The notes below the pieces were generated by a model that had not been told where the DNA came from, did no database searches, and saw only the letters and a list, made by a program, of their open reading frames with translations. A stretch of 64,000 nt of DNA from Frankia sp. RB7 (lineage in GTDB: Bacteria; Pseudomonadota; Alphaproteobacteria; Rhizobiales; Xanthobacteraceae), in assembly GCA_030403585.1 (NCBI GenBank), contig JAUEPE010000012.1, positions 78,887 through 142,886 on the forward strand, in the 5' to 3' direction. The position numbers and the translations under genes are program-made. Position 1 is the stretch's first letter; each line of letters starts with the position of its first letter. Below, in pieces: positions 25,409 through 33,465 of this stretch.

Positions 25409-28021
25409 ATGATTCGCATGACCGAGCCAAGCAAGATCACCTCCCAGGACGTCCCCGACCACCAGCCCGCGGCCGGCGGCATCGCCGCGCGTGCGCGTGC
25501 CTCGGTGGGCCCGAAATATTTGACCGGGCTCAATCCCGAGCAGCGCGACGCCGTGGAGACGCTGGATGGCCCGGTTCTGGTGCTGGCCGGCGCCGGCACC
25601 GGCAAGACCCGCGTGCTGACCACCCGCATCGCCCACATCCTGAGCCAGGGCCGCGCCCGCCCCGCCGAAATCCTGTCGGTGACCTTCACCAACAAGGCCG
25701 CGCGCGAGATGAAGCACCGGCTCGGCCAGATGCTCGGCCAGGCCGTCGAAGGCATGCCGTGGCTCGGCACCTTCCACTCCATCGGCGGCCGCATCCTGCG
25801 CACCCATGCCGAGCTGGCGCAGCTCAAGTCGAATTTCACCGTGCTCGACACCGACGACCAGGTGCGGCTGCTGAAGCAGCTGCTGCAAGCCGACAACATC
25901 GACGACAAGCGCTGGCCCGCGCGCATGCTGGCCGGGCTGATCGACGGTTGGAAGAACCGCGGCCTGACGCCGTCGCAGGTACCATCAGGCGAAGCCGCTG
26001 TCTTCGCCAACGGCAAGGGCGGCAAGCTCTATGCGAGCTACCAGGAGCGGCTGAAGATCCTGAACGCGGCCGATTTCGGCGATCTGCTGCTCGAAGACAT
26101 CCGCATCTTCCGCGAGCACCCGGACATTCTCCGGCAGTACCAGCAGCGCTTCAAATTCATCCTGGTCGACGAATACCAGGACACCAACGTCGCGCAGTAT
26201 CTGTGGCTGCGGCTGCTGTCGCAGGCGCCGTCGTCTCCTTTCACCTCTCCCCGTTTGCGGGGAGAGGTCGCATCGCAAAGCGATGCGGGTGAGGGGGACT
26301 CTCCCAGCACCGAGCTGGTGGAAAGAGCCCCTCACCCCGACCCTCTCCCCGCAAGCGGGGCGAGGGAGCAGACGCCCCACGTCAAAAACATCTGCTGCGT
26401 CGGCGACGACGACCAGTCGATCTATGGCTGGCGCGGCGCCGAGGTCGACAACATCCTGCGCTTCGACCACGATTTCCCCGGCGCGAAAGTCATCCGGCTC
26501 GAGCGCAACTACCGCTCGACCGGCCACATTCTCGCGGCCGCCTCGCATTTGATCGCGCACAATGAAGGCCGGCTCGGCAAGACGCTGCGCACCGAGGACC
26601 AGGACGGCGAGAAGGTCACGGTGACGGGCTCGTGGGACTCTGAAGAGGAAGCCCGCGGCATCGGCGAGGAGATCGAGCAGATCCAGCGCCAGGGCGACAA
26701 GCTCAACGAGATCGCGATCCTGGTGCGCGCCTCCTACCAGATGCGCGAGTTCGAAGATCGTTTCGTCACGCTCGGCCTGCCCTATCGCGTCATCGGCGGT
26801 CCGCGCTTCTATGAGCGCGCCGAAATCCGCGACGCGCTGGCTTATCTGCGCGTCATCAACTCGCCGGCCGACGATCTCGCCTTCGAGCGCATCGTCAACG
26901 TGCCCAAACGCGGGCTTGGCGATGCCACGGTGCAGATGCTGCACGATCACGCCCGCAAGCGCCGCATCCCGCTGTTCGAAGCGGCGCGCGCCGTGGTCGA
27001 CACCGACGAGCTGAAGCCGAAGGCGCGCGGGTCTTTGCGCGACGTCGTCGCCCAGTTCGACCGCTGGCGCGCCCAGCGCGAGGTCACCGCGCACACGGAT
27101 CTCGCCCAGATCGTGCTCGACGAAAGCGGCTACACCGAGATGTGGCAGAAGGATCGTTCGGCGGACGCCGCCGGCCGGCTGGAGAACCTGAAAGAACTCG
27201 TGCGCTCGATGGAGGAATTCGAGAACCTGCAGGGGTTTTTGGAGCACATCTCGCTGGTGATGGACCGCGACAGCGGCGCCGACGAAGACGCGGTGTCCTT
27301 GATGACACTACATTCGGCCAAGGGTCTCGAATTCGACAACGTGTTCCTGCCCGGCTGGGAGGAAGGCCTGTTCCCGAGCCAGCGCACGCTGGACGAACAG
27401 GGCCGCGCGGGGCTGGAAGAAGAGCGCCGGCTCGGCCATGTCGGCCTCACGCGCGCGAGGCGGCGCGCAAAAATCTATTTTGCGACCAACCGGCGCATCC
27501 ATGGCACCTGGTCGACCACGATCCCGTCGCGCTTCCTCGACGAATTACCGGCGGCCAATGTCGAGATCACGGAATCCAAGGGCGGTTCGGCCTGGGGCGG
27601 CACCGGCGGCTACGGCGCCTCGCGCTTCGACGACATGGAAGCCTTTGGCTCGACCTATTCGACGCCGGGCTGGCAGCGCGCCCAGGCCAACCGCAGCAGG
27701 GGCCAAGCGAATGGACAAGGCCGCAATAGCGGCGGCGGACGTGGCGGCTTCGAGGAAGAGGCCTCGAATTTCTCGTCGTCCTCGTCCCCCTCGCCCGATT
27801 TCGGCAGCTTCTCCTCGCGCCGCCGCGGGCCAATGACGATCGAGGGCGAGCTGGTCGCCAAATCGACCGGCACGACATCCGAGTTTTCGCTCGCCGACCG
27901 CGTCTTCCACCAGAAATTCGGCTACGGCCGCGTCACCAAGGTCGACGGCAACAAGCTCACCATCGCCTTCGACAAGGCCGGCGAGAAGAAGGTCGTGGAC
28001 AGTTTTGTACAGCGGGCGTGA
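25409..28021 (+). CDS. uvrD: UvrD/PcrA-type DNA helicase with in-frame repeat insertion
   Basis: This superfamily 1A helicase of ~870 residues (867 from the ATG at 25418) has all the family motifs: Q motif LNPEQRDAV, Walker A GAGTGKT (61-67), motif II VDEYQDTN (~251-258), motif III GDDDQSIYGWRG (~331), motif IV NYRST, motif V LHSAKGLEFDNVFLPG, motif VI GLTRARRR, and a C-terminal Tudor-like region (FHQKFGYGRVTKVDG). It unwinds DNA 3' to 5' in nucleotide-excision and mismatch repair. Between motifs II and III, where UvrD of E. coli has a short linker, about 45 extra residues (278-321, SPRLRGEV...PHPDPLPASGARE) are encoded by a palindromic repeat. A glycine/serine-rich linker at ~760-815 precedes the Tudor-like end. 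The N-terminal start is uncertain. Confidence 0.93.
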   Translation: MIRMTEPSKITSQDVPDHQPAAGGIAARARASVGPKYLTGLNPEQRDAVETLDGPVLVLAGAGTGKTRVLTTRIAHILSQGRARPAEILSVTFTNKAAREMKHRLGQMLGQAVEGMPWLGTFHSIGGRILRTHAELAQLKSNFTVLDTDDQVRLLKQLLQADNIDDKRWPARMLAGLIDGWKNRGLTPSQVPSGEAAVFANGKGGKLYASYQERLKILNAADFGDLLLEDIRIFREHPDILRQYQQRFKFILVDEYQDTNVAQYLWLRLLSQAPSSPFTSPRLRGEVASQSDAGEGDSPSTELVERAPHPDPLPASGAREQTPHVKNICCVGDDDQSIYGWRGAEVDNILRFDHDFPGAKVIRLERNYRSTGHILAAASHLIAHNEGRLGKTLRTEDQDGEKVTVTGSWDSEEEARGIGEEIEQIQRQGDKLNEIAILVRASYQMREFEDRFVTLGLPYRVIGGPRFYERAEIRDALAYLRVINSPADDLAFERIVNVPKRGLGDATVQMLHDHARKRRIPLFEAARAVVDTDELKPKARGSLRDVVAQFDRWRAQREVTAHTDLAQIVLDESGYTEMWQKDRSADAAGRLENLKELVRSMEEFENLQGFLEHISLVMDRDSGADEDAVSLMTLHSAKGLEFDNVFLPGWEEGLFPSQRTLDEQGRAGLEEERRLGHVGLTRARRRAKIYFATNRRIHGTWSTTIPSRFLDELPAANVEITESKGGSAWGGTGGYGASRFDDMEAFGSTYSTPGWQRAQANRSRGQANGQGRNSGGGRGGFEEEASNFSSSSSPSPDFGSFSSRRRGPMTIEGELVAKSTGTTSEFSLADRVFHQKFGYGRVTKVDGNKLTIAFDKAGEKKVVDSFVQRA
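26241..26371. repeat. palindromic repeat element inside the helicase gene
   Basis: The copy has a 10-bp hairpin (cctctccccg / cggggagagg, 26244-26267), a 7-bp hairpin (gcatcgc / gcgatgc, 26270-26286), gggtgaggg, and a terminal hairpin around ccctctccccgcaagcgggg (26341-26366). It matches the intergenic element at 22403-22530 in order and sequence and keeps the helicase reading frame open, giving the translated signature PHPDPLPASGARE. Confidence 0.85.
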
Positions 28022-28028
28022 GGCTGAC

Positions 28029-28319
28029 ATGCCTCACTACGTCGCCATCATCGAAGACAATGGTCCGGACGAGGCCGTTGGCATGTGGTTTCCGGACCTG
28101 CCTGGTTGCATCTCAGGCGGCGACGACGTCGACGAAGCCCTGGAGAATGCGCCCGAGGCGCTCGCGCTCTATGCGCAGGAGCTGAATGAGGACGGCCGCG
28201 AACTTCCCCCGCCGCGGACTTTGGACGAGCTCAAGGCCGATCCCGAATTTGCCGACGACATCCGGAACCACACGGCCGTCCTGATCGAATTTCCTCCCCC
28301 CGCCGACGCCACGGAGTGA
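28029..28319 (+). CDS. HicB-family antitoxin-like protein, orphan
   Basis: The 96-residue protein has the HicB partial RNase H-like fold: HYVAIIEDNGPDEAVGMWFPDLPGCISGGDDVDEAL corresponds to the family consensus YxAxxEpxxxGyxvxfPDlPGCxsxGdtxeEA. GAGG precedes the ATG, eight bases after the helicase stop, so it is probably co-transcribed with it. HicB normally neutralises the HicA RNase toxin, but no HicA gene lies beside it. The C-terminal part (PRTLDELKADPEFADDIRNH) lacks an obvious helix-turn-helix or ribbon-helix-helix domain, so it may be a solitary HicB-like protein and not part of a toxin-antitoxin pair. Confidence 0.85.
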   Translation: MPHYVAIIEDNGPDEAVGMWFPDLPGCISGGDDVDEALENAPEALALYAQELNEDGRELPPPRTLDELKADPEFADDIRNHTAVLIEFPPPADATE

Positions 28320-28322
28320 GGA

Positions 28323-28368
28323 CTGTTCGCCGCACTGGCCGAACTCTCGACAGTTCTGGGGCGAACAG
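28323..28368. terminator. nested hairpin after the HicB-like gene
   Basis: CTGTTCGCC (28323-28331) and GGCGAACAG (28360-28368) pair perfectly, and inside them gaact and agttc pair again. The structure follows the stop at 28319 directly. There is no T run, so it may be a terminator of another type or a processing site. Confidence 0.5.
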
Positions 28369-28407
28369 CCCTTGACCATGGCGAACTTCCCCGTATCAGA
28401 TGCAGCC

Positions 28408-28824
28408 ATGGTCCGGGGCTCCATCACACTGATCGTGCTTGCATTGGGGATGCCGTCGCTTGCGACGGCGGAGACCATGAGTTTTGGCGATTCGATCGGG
28501 CTGCTGGCGAAAAGCTGCGGTGCGGAAATCGTCGCCAATTGCCGTGGCGTCAATCCGGATTCCACCCGCCTGAAGGAGTGCCTGTCCCGTAACCGGGACG
28601 TGCTCTCCCAGCAGTGCCAGAACGACTACCTCACCGCGTTCGACGCCATCCTGAAGCGCGTCGCCGCCCGCGTCACGGTCGCGAACGCCTGCCAGCGCGA
28701 GATCGTCAAGGTCTGCGGCGGCTCGACCAAGGAGACCAGCAAGTCGGTCCCCTGCCTGATCTCGACGCCCAAGGGCATCAGCAACAACTGCCTGAAGGCC
28801 GTCGACGACGCGGGGTATCGATGA
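28408..28824 (+). CDS. secreted cysteine-rich repeat protein
   Basis: From the ATG at 28408 the product has 138 residues with a signal peptide (VRGSITLIVLALGMPSLATA). In-frame ATGs at 28372 and 28378 would add polar residues ahead of it. The mature part has six cysteines in two sets: CGAEIVANCRGVNP...CLSRNRDVLSQQC and CQREIVKVCGG...CLISTPKGISNNC. This is the cysteine-rich (Golgi apparatus protein 1-like) repeat found in alphaproteobacterial periplasmic proteins. The disulfide role is inferred, function unknown. Its stop overlaps the start of the OmpA-like gene (ATGA), so the two are translated together. Confidence 0.85.
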   Translation: MVRGSITLIVLALGMPSLATAETMSFGDSIGLLAKSCGAEIVANCRGVNPDSTRLKECLSRNRDVLSQQCQNDYLTAFDAILKRVAARVTVANACQREIVKVCGGSTKETSKSVPCLISTPKGISNNCLKAVDDAGYR

Positions 28825-29492
28825 TGCGCGCAACCGGGCACATCACCGCCGGCATCGGCATCGCGTTGGGTCTCGCTCTGCTGGCGGGTGCGGCCGGCGC
28901 GCAGACGGCGCCGACCCGCGACGACATCGTCGGCAAGCTCAATCATTTCGAGGAGACCCCCGAGGTCGACTTCCCCGCGCTGAAGCAGCAGGTGATGGAG
29001 CGGGCCAAGGCCAGGATCAAGAACGATCCAGGTCCGGTGAACCGGCCGCTGATCGCACCCGATCTGGCCAAGCTGCCCGCGTTCAACGCCCAGATCCAGT
29101 TCGACGCCGACACGCCGATCATCCAGCCGGAGTCCTACCAGACCGTCGGCAGGATCGCCGACGCAATGGTTCACGCCTCGCTGCTGCCCTACACGTTCCT
29201 GATCGTCGGCCATGTCGAGTCCAATCAGAAGACGCGGGAAGCCAACGCGATCCTGAGCCAGCGCCGGGCGGATGCGATCCGTGACGTGCTGGTGAACACG
29301 TTCAAGATTTCGACCAAGCGGCTGCAGCCGATCGGCCTCGGCGAGGAGCAGTTCCTCGACCGCGCCAAGCCGACCTCGGCAGTCAACGGCCAGTTGCAAA
29401 TCCTGACCTTTGCCAAAGTGCCCGATGAGGTGCCTGCGCATCCCGCAGCAGCGCCTGCGCCTGCGGCGAAAAAGCCCGCCAGGAAGCATTGA
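28821..29492 (+). CDS. OmpA-like periplasmic/outer-membrane protein
   Basis: The 223-residue protein has a signal peptide (ITAGIGIALGLALLAGAAGA) and a C-terminal OmpA/MotB-like domain (about 90-200): a region starting IQFDADTPIIQPES, then LIVGHVESNQKTREAN and LSQRRADAIRDVLVN, then RLQPIGLGEEQ. The canonical peptidoglycan-binding GHTDSxGsxxYN is changed to GHVESNQKTREAN, so binding is likely but not certain. The extreme C-terminus is Ala/Pro/Lys-rich. The gene overlaps the cysteine-rich gene by four bases. Confidence 0.87.
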   Translation: MMRATGHITAGIGIALGLALLAGAAGAQTAPTRDDIVGKLNHFEETPEVDFPALKQQVMERAKARIKNDPGPVNRPLIAPDLAKLPAFNAQIQFDADTPIIQPESYQTVGRIADAMVHASLLPYTFLIVGHVESNQKTREANAILSQRRADAIRDVLVNTFKISTKRLQPIGLGEEQFLDRAKPTSAVNGQLQILTFAKVPDEVPAHPAAAPAPAAKKPARKH

Positions 29493-29663
29493 GCGCGGGG
29501 TCTCTGCGCATGGCGGAACCCGTTGAAGTCCTGACTATTTTGTGACCTGTCTCACAGCGCGATAGCATGGTCCTGCGCGACAATAGCGCCAGTTTGTGCA
29601 CTGCCCTGTCCGGTGCTATAGGCAATCTTCGCCCTTCCCGACCCCGTGCCGCATGAGACTGAG

Positions 29664-30182
29664 ATGGCTGGCTATTTTCAACGCCAACTGGCCGATTATG
29701 TCGAATACCATCGCGATCCCTGGAATTGCGCGATGCATGTGGTCGGGATTCTCCTGCTCTTCACCGGCGCGACACTGCCGCTGACGCTGGTGCATTTCTC
29801 GGTGTTCGGGGTCGAGGTCAGCCTGGCGGTGATTTTGGCACTGCCCGTGCTGGTCTACTGGCTGATGCTGGACGCTGGAGTCGGGCTCGGCATCCTCTTG
29901 TCGATGATCGTGCTGCTTTCGGTCGCAACCGCAATCGGCAACCAAGTCTCGCTTGCCATGATGTGGTCGATTTTTGCGGTGCTGATCGTGCTCGGCGTCG
30001 CATCGCAGATCGTCGGCCACAGGGTGTTCGAGGAGCGGCAGCCGTCGATGGTCGACCACCCCACCCATTTCCTGCTTGGACCGATGTTCGTCATGGCAAA
30101 ATTTTACATTGCACTGGGTTTTCGTCGCGACCTTGCCGCGATTCTCGCGCCTCTTCCGACCAATTCTCTTTCAACCCGATAG
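29664..30182 (+). CDS. Mpo1/DUF962-like membrane protein
   Basis: A 172-residue frame (178 if it starts at 29646) begins YFQRQLADYVEYHRDPWNCAMHVVG, where the spaced histidines YHRDPWNCAMHVVG are the signature of the Mpo1-like family. A second conserved segment is QIVGHRVFEERQPSM. There are about four hydrophobic segments. The yeast relative Mpo1 is an iron-dependent dioxygenase of 2-hydroxy fatty acids, so a role in lipid hydroxy-acid breakdown is possible; the bacterial relatives are not characterised. The start at 29664 follows GAGACTGAG. The next gene starts 33 bases after the stop. Confidence 0.85.
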   Translation: MAGYFQRQLADYVEYHRDPWNCAMHVVGILLLFTGATLPLTLVHFSVFGVEVSLAVILALPVLVYWLMLDAGVGLGILLSMIVLLSVATAIGNQVSLAMMWSIFAVLIVLGVASQIVGHRVFEERQPSMVDHPTHFLLGPMFVMAKFYIALGFRRDLAAILAPLPTNSLSTR

Positions 30183-30215
30183 CTTTCTCGAAGCGGAACA
30201 GCAAAAACCTACTTC

Positions 30216-31247
30216 ATGACTCTCGTACTGGTTACCGGTGGCAGCGGTTTCATCGGACAGCATCTCGTCGAAGCGCTCCGCGCCCGTGGGCAGCGGGTAC
30301 GTGTTCTTGATGTGCGGCCGCCGGCCGCCGCCAACGCGGACGTTGAATATGTGCACGGCTCGGTGCTGGACGGTGCCGCGGTCGATGCTGCGCTGTCCGG
30401 CGTCGATCAGGTCTATCACCTCGCCGGCCTGCCCGGCATGTGGGTCGCCAACAAGCGGGACTTCCACGACGTCAATTTCCGCGGCACCGAGGTCGTGCTT
30501 GCGGCTGCGATGAAGCGCGGTGTGTCGCGCTTCCTGCACTGCTCGACGGAATCGATCCTGTTTCCTTACGCGAACCTCAACGGCGTTGCCGCCGAGGAAG
30601 CGCTGCAGCCGGCCGATGCGATGCCCGGCGCCTATACGCGGTCGAAGTCACTCGCCGAGCACCACGCCGCGAAGGCCGCAGCCAGTGGCTTCCCGCTCGT
30701 GATCGGCACGCCGACCATGCCGATCGGCCCCGCCGACCACAATCTGACGCCGCCGACCGCGATGCTGTGGTACTTCCTGCAGAAGAAGGTGCAGCCGCAT
30801 CTCGACTTCCTGGTCAACCTCGTCGACGTCCGCGACGTCGCCATGGGCCTGGTGCTGACGATGGAGCGCGGCCGCATCGGCCAACGCTACATCCTCGGCG
30901 GCGATTGCGTCCGGCTCGGCCAGATCCTGCGGATGATGTCGGCGATGAGCAGGCGACGGCAATATCCGGTCGTCGTTCCCGGCAAGATCGCCGAGCTCTC
31001 CGCCATCATGCTGGAATCGATCTCCGATCGCATCACGCACCGTCCGCCCAACGGCACCGCCGAGGGCGTGCGCATCGCGCTTGCCGCGAGCGACCTTTCA
31101 ATCGGCAAGGCCCGTAACGAGCTCGGCTATACGCCGCGCCCGATCGAGCCGGTGCTGCGCGAAACCATCACCCATCTGCTCGCCCGCGGCGGCCAAGCCG
31201 CGTCCAATGCCATCGAGCATCACGCGCTGTCGTCGCGCGCGAGCTGA
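30216..31247 (+). CDS. NAD-dependent epimerase/dehydratase (extended SDR)
   Basis: The 343-residue cytoplasmic enzyme has the extended short-chain dehydrogenase plan: GGSGFIG at 8-14 for NAD binding, Ser110 in HCSTES, and the catalytic YTRSK with Tyr140 and Lys144. It resembles the sugar-nucleotide epimerases, dihydroflavonol reductases and HpnA-like enzymes, and the substrate is not evident. It lies in a same-strand run with the Mpo1-like gene upstream and an ICMT-like gene 30 bases downstream, so these may form an operon acting on lipids or prenyl compounds (inference only). Confidence 0.9.
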   Translation: MTLVLVTGGSGFIGQHLVEALRARGQRVRVLDVRPPAAANADVEYVHGSVLDGAAVDAALSGVDQVYHLAGLPGMWVANKRDFHDVNFRGTEVVLAAAMKRGVSRFLHCSTESILFPYANLNGVAAEEALQPADAMPGAYTRSKSLAEHHAAKAAASGFPLVIGTPTMPIGPADHNLTPPTAMLWYFLQKKVQPHLDFLVNLVDVRDVAMGLVLTMERGRIGQRYILGGDCVRLGQILRMMSAMSRRRQYPVVVPGKIAELSAIMLESISDRITHRPPNGTAEGVRIALAASDLSIGKARNELGYTPRPIEPVLRETITHLLARGGQAASNAIEHHALSSRAS

Positions 31248-31277
31248 CCTGCTCCCCAACCCAAAGAACCTTTCCTT

Positions 31278-31904
31278 ATGTCCTTCGATTTCAGCAAGCT
31301 TCTCTCCGTGGCCTGGGGTGGCTGGACCACGACCTGGCCGACCGAACTTCTGGCCCTGATCTGGCTCGCCTTTCTCGCCAGCTGGGTGGGCGCCTCGTTC
31401 TGGCAGGGACGGACCAAGAAGCAGGTCATGACGCTGGAGTCGCAGCGCTATCGCCTGCCGATCCTGGTCGGCGGCATCCTGTACACGCCGTGGATTGCGG
31501 AAGTCATGGGCTGGAAGCCGCTTTGGGTGCTCGGCAACACCGGCATCGCCATCGCCGCGGTCCTCTCGGTCGCCGGCATCGCCTTCGCCTGGTGGGGGCG
31601 GCTGCATCTTGGAAAGTTCTGGTCCAACACCATCACCCACAAGGAAGACCACCGCGTCATCGACACCGGCCCCTACGGTATCGTGCGTCACCCGATCTAC
31701 ACCGGGCTGATCTTCGGCATGCTCGTCACCGGCATTGCGATCGGCATAGTGACGACGATCCTCGGCGCCATCCTGATCTCGCTCGGCATGTGGCAGAAGG
31801 GACGGATGGAAGAGGTGTTTTTGTCGAAAGAGCTCGGCGAGGACGCCTACGGCGCCTATTGCCGCCGCGTGCCGATGATCATTCCGTTCCTGACGCTGCG
31901 GTGA
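31278..31904 (+). CDS. isoprenylcysteine carboxyl methyltransferase (ICMT)-like membrane protein
   Basis: The 208-residue protein has four or five membrane helices and the ICMT/PEMT C-terminal segment with the SAM-binding line DTGPYGIVRHPIYTG (about 133-147) and a downstream acidic/aromatic stretch. Bacterial relatives methylate small lipids or isoprenoids, not CaaX proteins. The gene stands 30 bases after the epimerase gene. A short hairpin at 31909-31929 (gcaagg / ccttgc) may end the transcript. Confidence 0.9.
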   Translation: MSFDFSKLLSVAWGGWTTTWPTELLALIWLAFLASWVGASFWQGRTKKQVMTLESQRYRLPILVGGILYTPWIAEVMGWKPLWVLGNTGIAIAAVLSVAGIAFAWWGRLHLGKFWSNTITHKEDHRVIDTGPYGIVRHPIYTGLIFGMLVTGIAIGIVTTILGAILISLGMWQKGRMEEVFLSKELGEDAYGAYCRRVPMIIPFLTLR

Positions 31905-32157
31905 CGTAGCAAGGCGCACGCATCCTTGCCATGCAAATTCGGCTTGCTGCTATTTGCGCCGTGAACGACCCGATCCAAGCCTACACAGGTTGACCTTTTT
32001 ACCGCCACCCAGTTGGATGCGCGCGCAAAACGGCACGACGACGTTCTATCGTGGATCTGGAGAGGTCGACGATCCGGCAGGAAATAGGCCTTGGCCTGCG
32101 CGGGGCTTTGGACGATCCGTCGTTGGACAGTGCCGCAGGGTTCGACAGGGGATTTTC

Positions 32158-33462
32158 ATGACATTTTCCAGCATCTTTGCGCAGTTCGTCGCGTTCGTGG
32201 GCGGCATCGCGCTGCAATGGCGAAAGCTTTCAGGCACCACACCCGCGCCGGCCTGGGGGCAGGCCCCGTCGATTCCCGAAGCGAAGCCGCAAGGCGCGCT
32301 GCCGACGCTGAAGATGCCGACCGCCCGCGGCTGGAGCGAAGGCCAGAAGCCGACGGTCGCGCCCGGGCTCAAGGTCAACGCGTTTGCCACCGGCCTCGAC
32401 CATCCGCGCTGGATCGAGGTGCTGCCCAATGGCGACGTTCTGATCGCGGAATCAACGCAGATCGCGGGCACGCCGAGATCGGTGTTCCACTACGCGATGC
32501 AGGCGACGATGCGTCGTGCCGCGGCGCTCGGCGAGTCCGCCAACCGCATCACGCTTTTGCGCGACAAGGACGGTGACGGCGTCGCGGATGTCCGCGGCGC
32601 CTTCATGGAGAACCTCAGCCAGCCGTTCGGCATGGCGCTGGTCGGCGACACCTTCTATGTCGGCAACACCGACGGCGTGATGGCTTTTCCTTACGTCGCC
32701 AACGCCGATCGCATCACCGCACCGGGCAAGCGGCTCACCACCTTCAAGCCGAGCGGCCACTGGACGCGCAGCCTGCTCGCCAGCCCCGACGGCAAGAAGC
32801 TCTATGCCGGCGTCGGCTCGCTCAGCAACATCGCCGAGATGGGCATGGAGGTCGAGGAAGGCCGCGCCGCGGTTTACGAGCTCGACCTCGCCGCCGGCAC
32901 CCACCGCATCTTCGGCGCTGGCCTGCGCAACCCCGTGGGCCTTGCCTGGGAGCCGAGCACGAACGTGCTCTGGACCGTCGTCAACGAGCGTGACGGGCTC
33001 GGCGACGAGACGCCGCCGGACTATCTGACATCGGTGCGCGACGGCGGCTTCTACGGCTGGCCCTATTGCTACTGGGGCAAGACGGTGGACGACCGCGTGC
33101 CGCAGGATCCGGCGATGGTCGCCAAGGCGCTTCAACCCGACTATGCGCTCGGTGGCCACACCGCTTCGCTCGGCCTGTGCTGGATGCCTGCCGGCACGCT
33201 GCCGGGCTTCCCTGACGGCATGGTGATCGGCCAGCACGGCTCGTGGAATCGCAGCACGCTGTCCGGTTACAAGCTGGTGTTCATCCCGTTCGAGAACGGC
33301 AAGCCCTCCGGTCCCGGTCGCGACATCCTGTCGGGCTTCCTGTCCCCGGACGAGAAGGAATCCTACGGCCGCCCGGTTGGCGTCGTGATCGGCCCCGACA
33401 AGAAGTCGCTGCTGATGGCCGACGATGTCGGCAACGTGATCTGGCGCGTCACCGGCGCGTAA
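32158..33462 (+). CDS. sorbosone dehydrogenase-like (GSDH family) beta-propeller protein
   Basis: The 434-residue protein starts at 32158, preceded by ACAGGGGA; the earlier open frame is unlikely. Residues ~75-430 form a six-bladed propeller of the soluble glucose/sorbosone dehydrogenase family with typical lines: ATGLDHPRWIEVLPNGDVLIAE, LRDKDGDGVADVRGAF, QPFGMALVGDTFYVGNTDG, and AVYELDLAAGTHRIFGAGLRNPVGLAW. Members use PQQ to oxidise an aldose or sorbosone. The N-terminus has a hydrophobic segment (SSIFAQFVAFVGGIALQ) that looks like an uncleaved anchor or weak signal. The aspartate dehydrogenase gene converges on it with three bases between the stops. Confidence 0.9.
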   Translation: MTFSSIFAQFVAFVGGIALQWRKLSGTTPAPAWGQAPSIPEAKPQGALPTLKMPTARGWSEGQKPTVAPGLKVNAFATGLDHPRWIEVLPNGDVLIAESTQIAGTPRSVFHYAMQATMRRAAALGESANRITLLRDKDGDGVADVRGAFMENLSQPFGMALVGDTFYVGNTDGVMAFPYVANADRITAPGKRLTTFKPSGHWTRSLLASPDGKKLYAGVGSLSNIAEMGMEVEEGRAAVYELDLAAGTHRIFGAGLRNPVGLAWEPSTNVLWTVVNERDGLGDETPPDYLTSVRDGGFYGWPYCYWGKTVDDRVPQDPAMVAKALQPDYALGGHTASLGLCWMPAGTLPGFPDGMVIGQHGSWNRSTLSGYKLVFIPFENGKPSGPGRDILSGFLSPDEKESYGRPVGVVIGPDKKSLLMADDVGNVIWRVTGA

Positions 33463-33465
33463 AAA

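Noticed and set aside
28005..28319. Complete HicAB toxin-antitoxin module
   Set aside because: There is no HicA-like frame upstream (helicase end) or downstream (hairpin and cysteine-rich gene).
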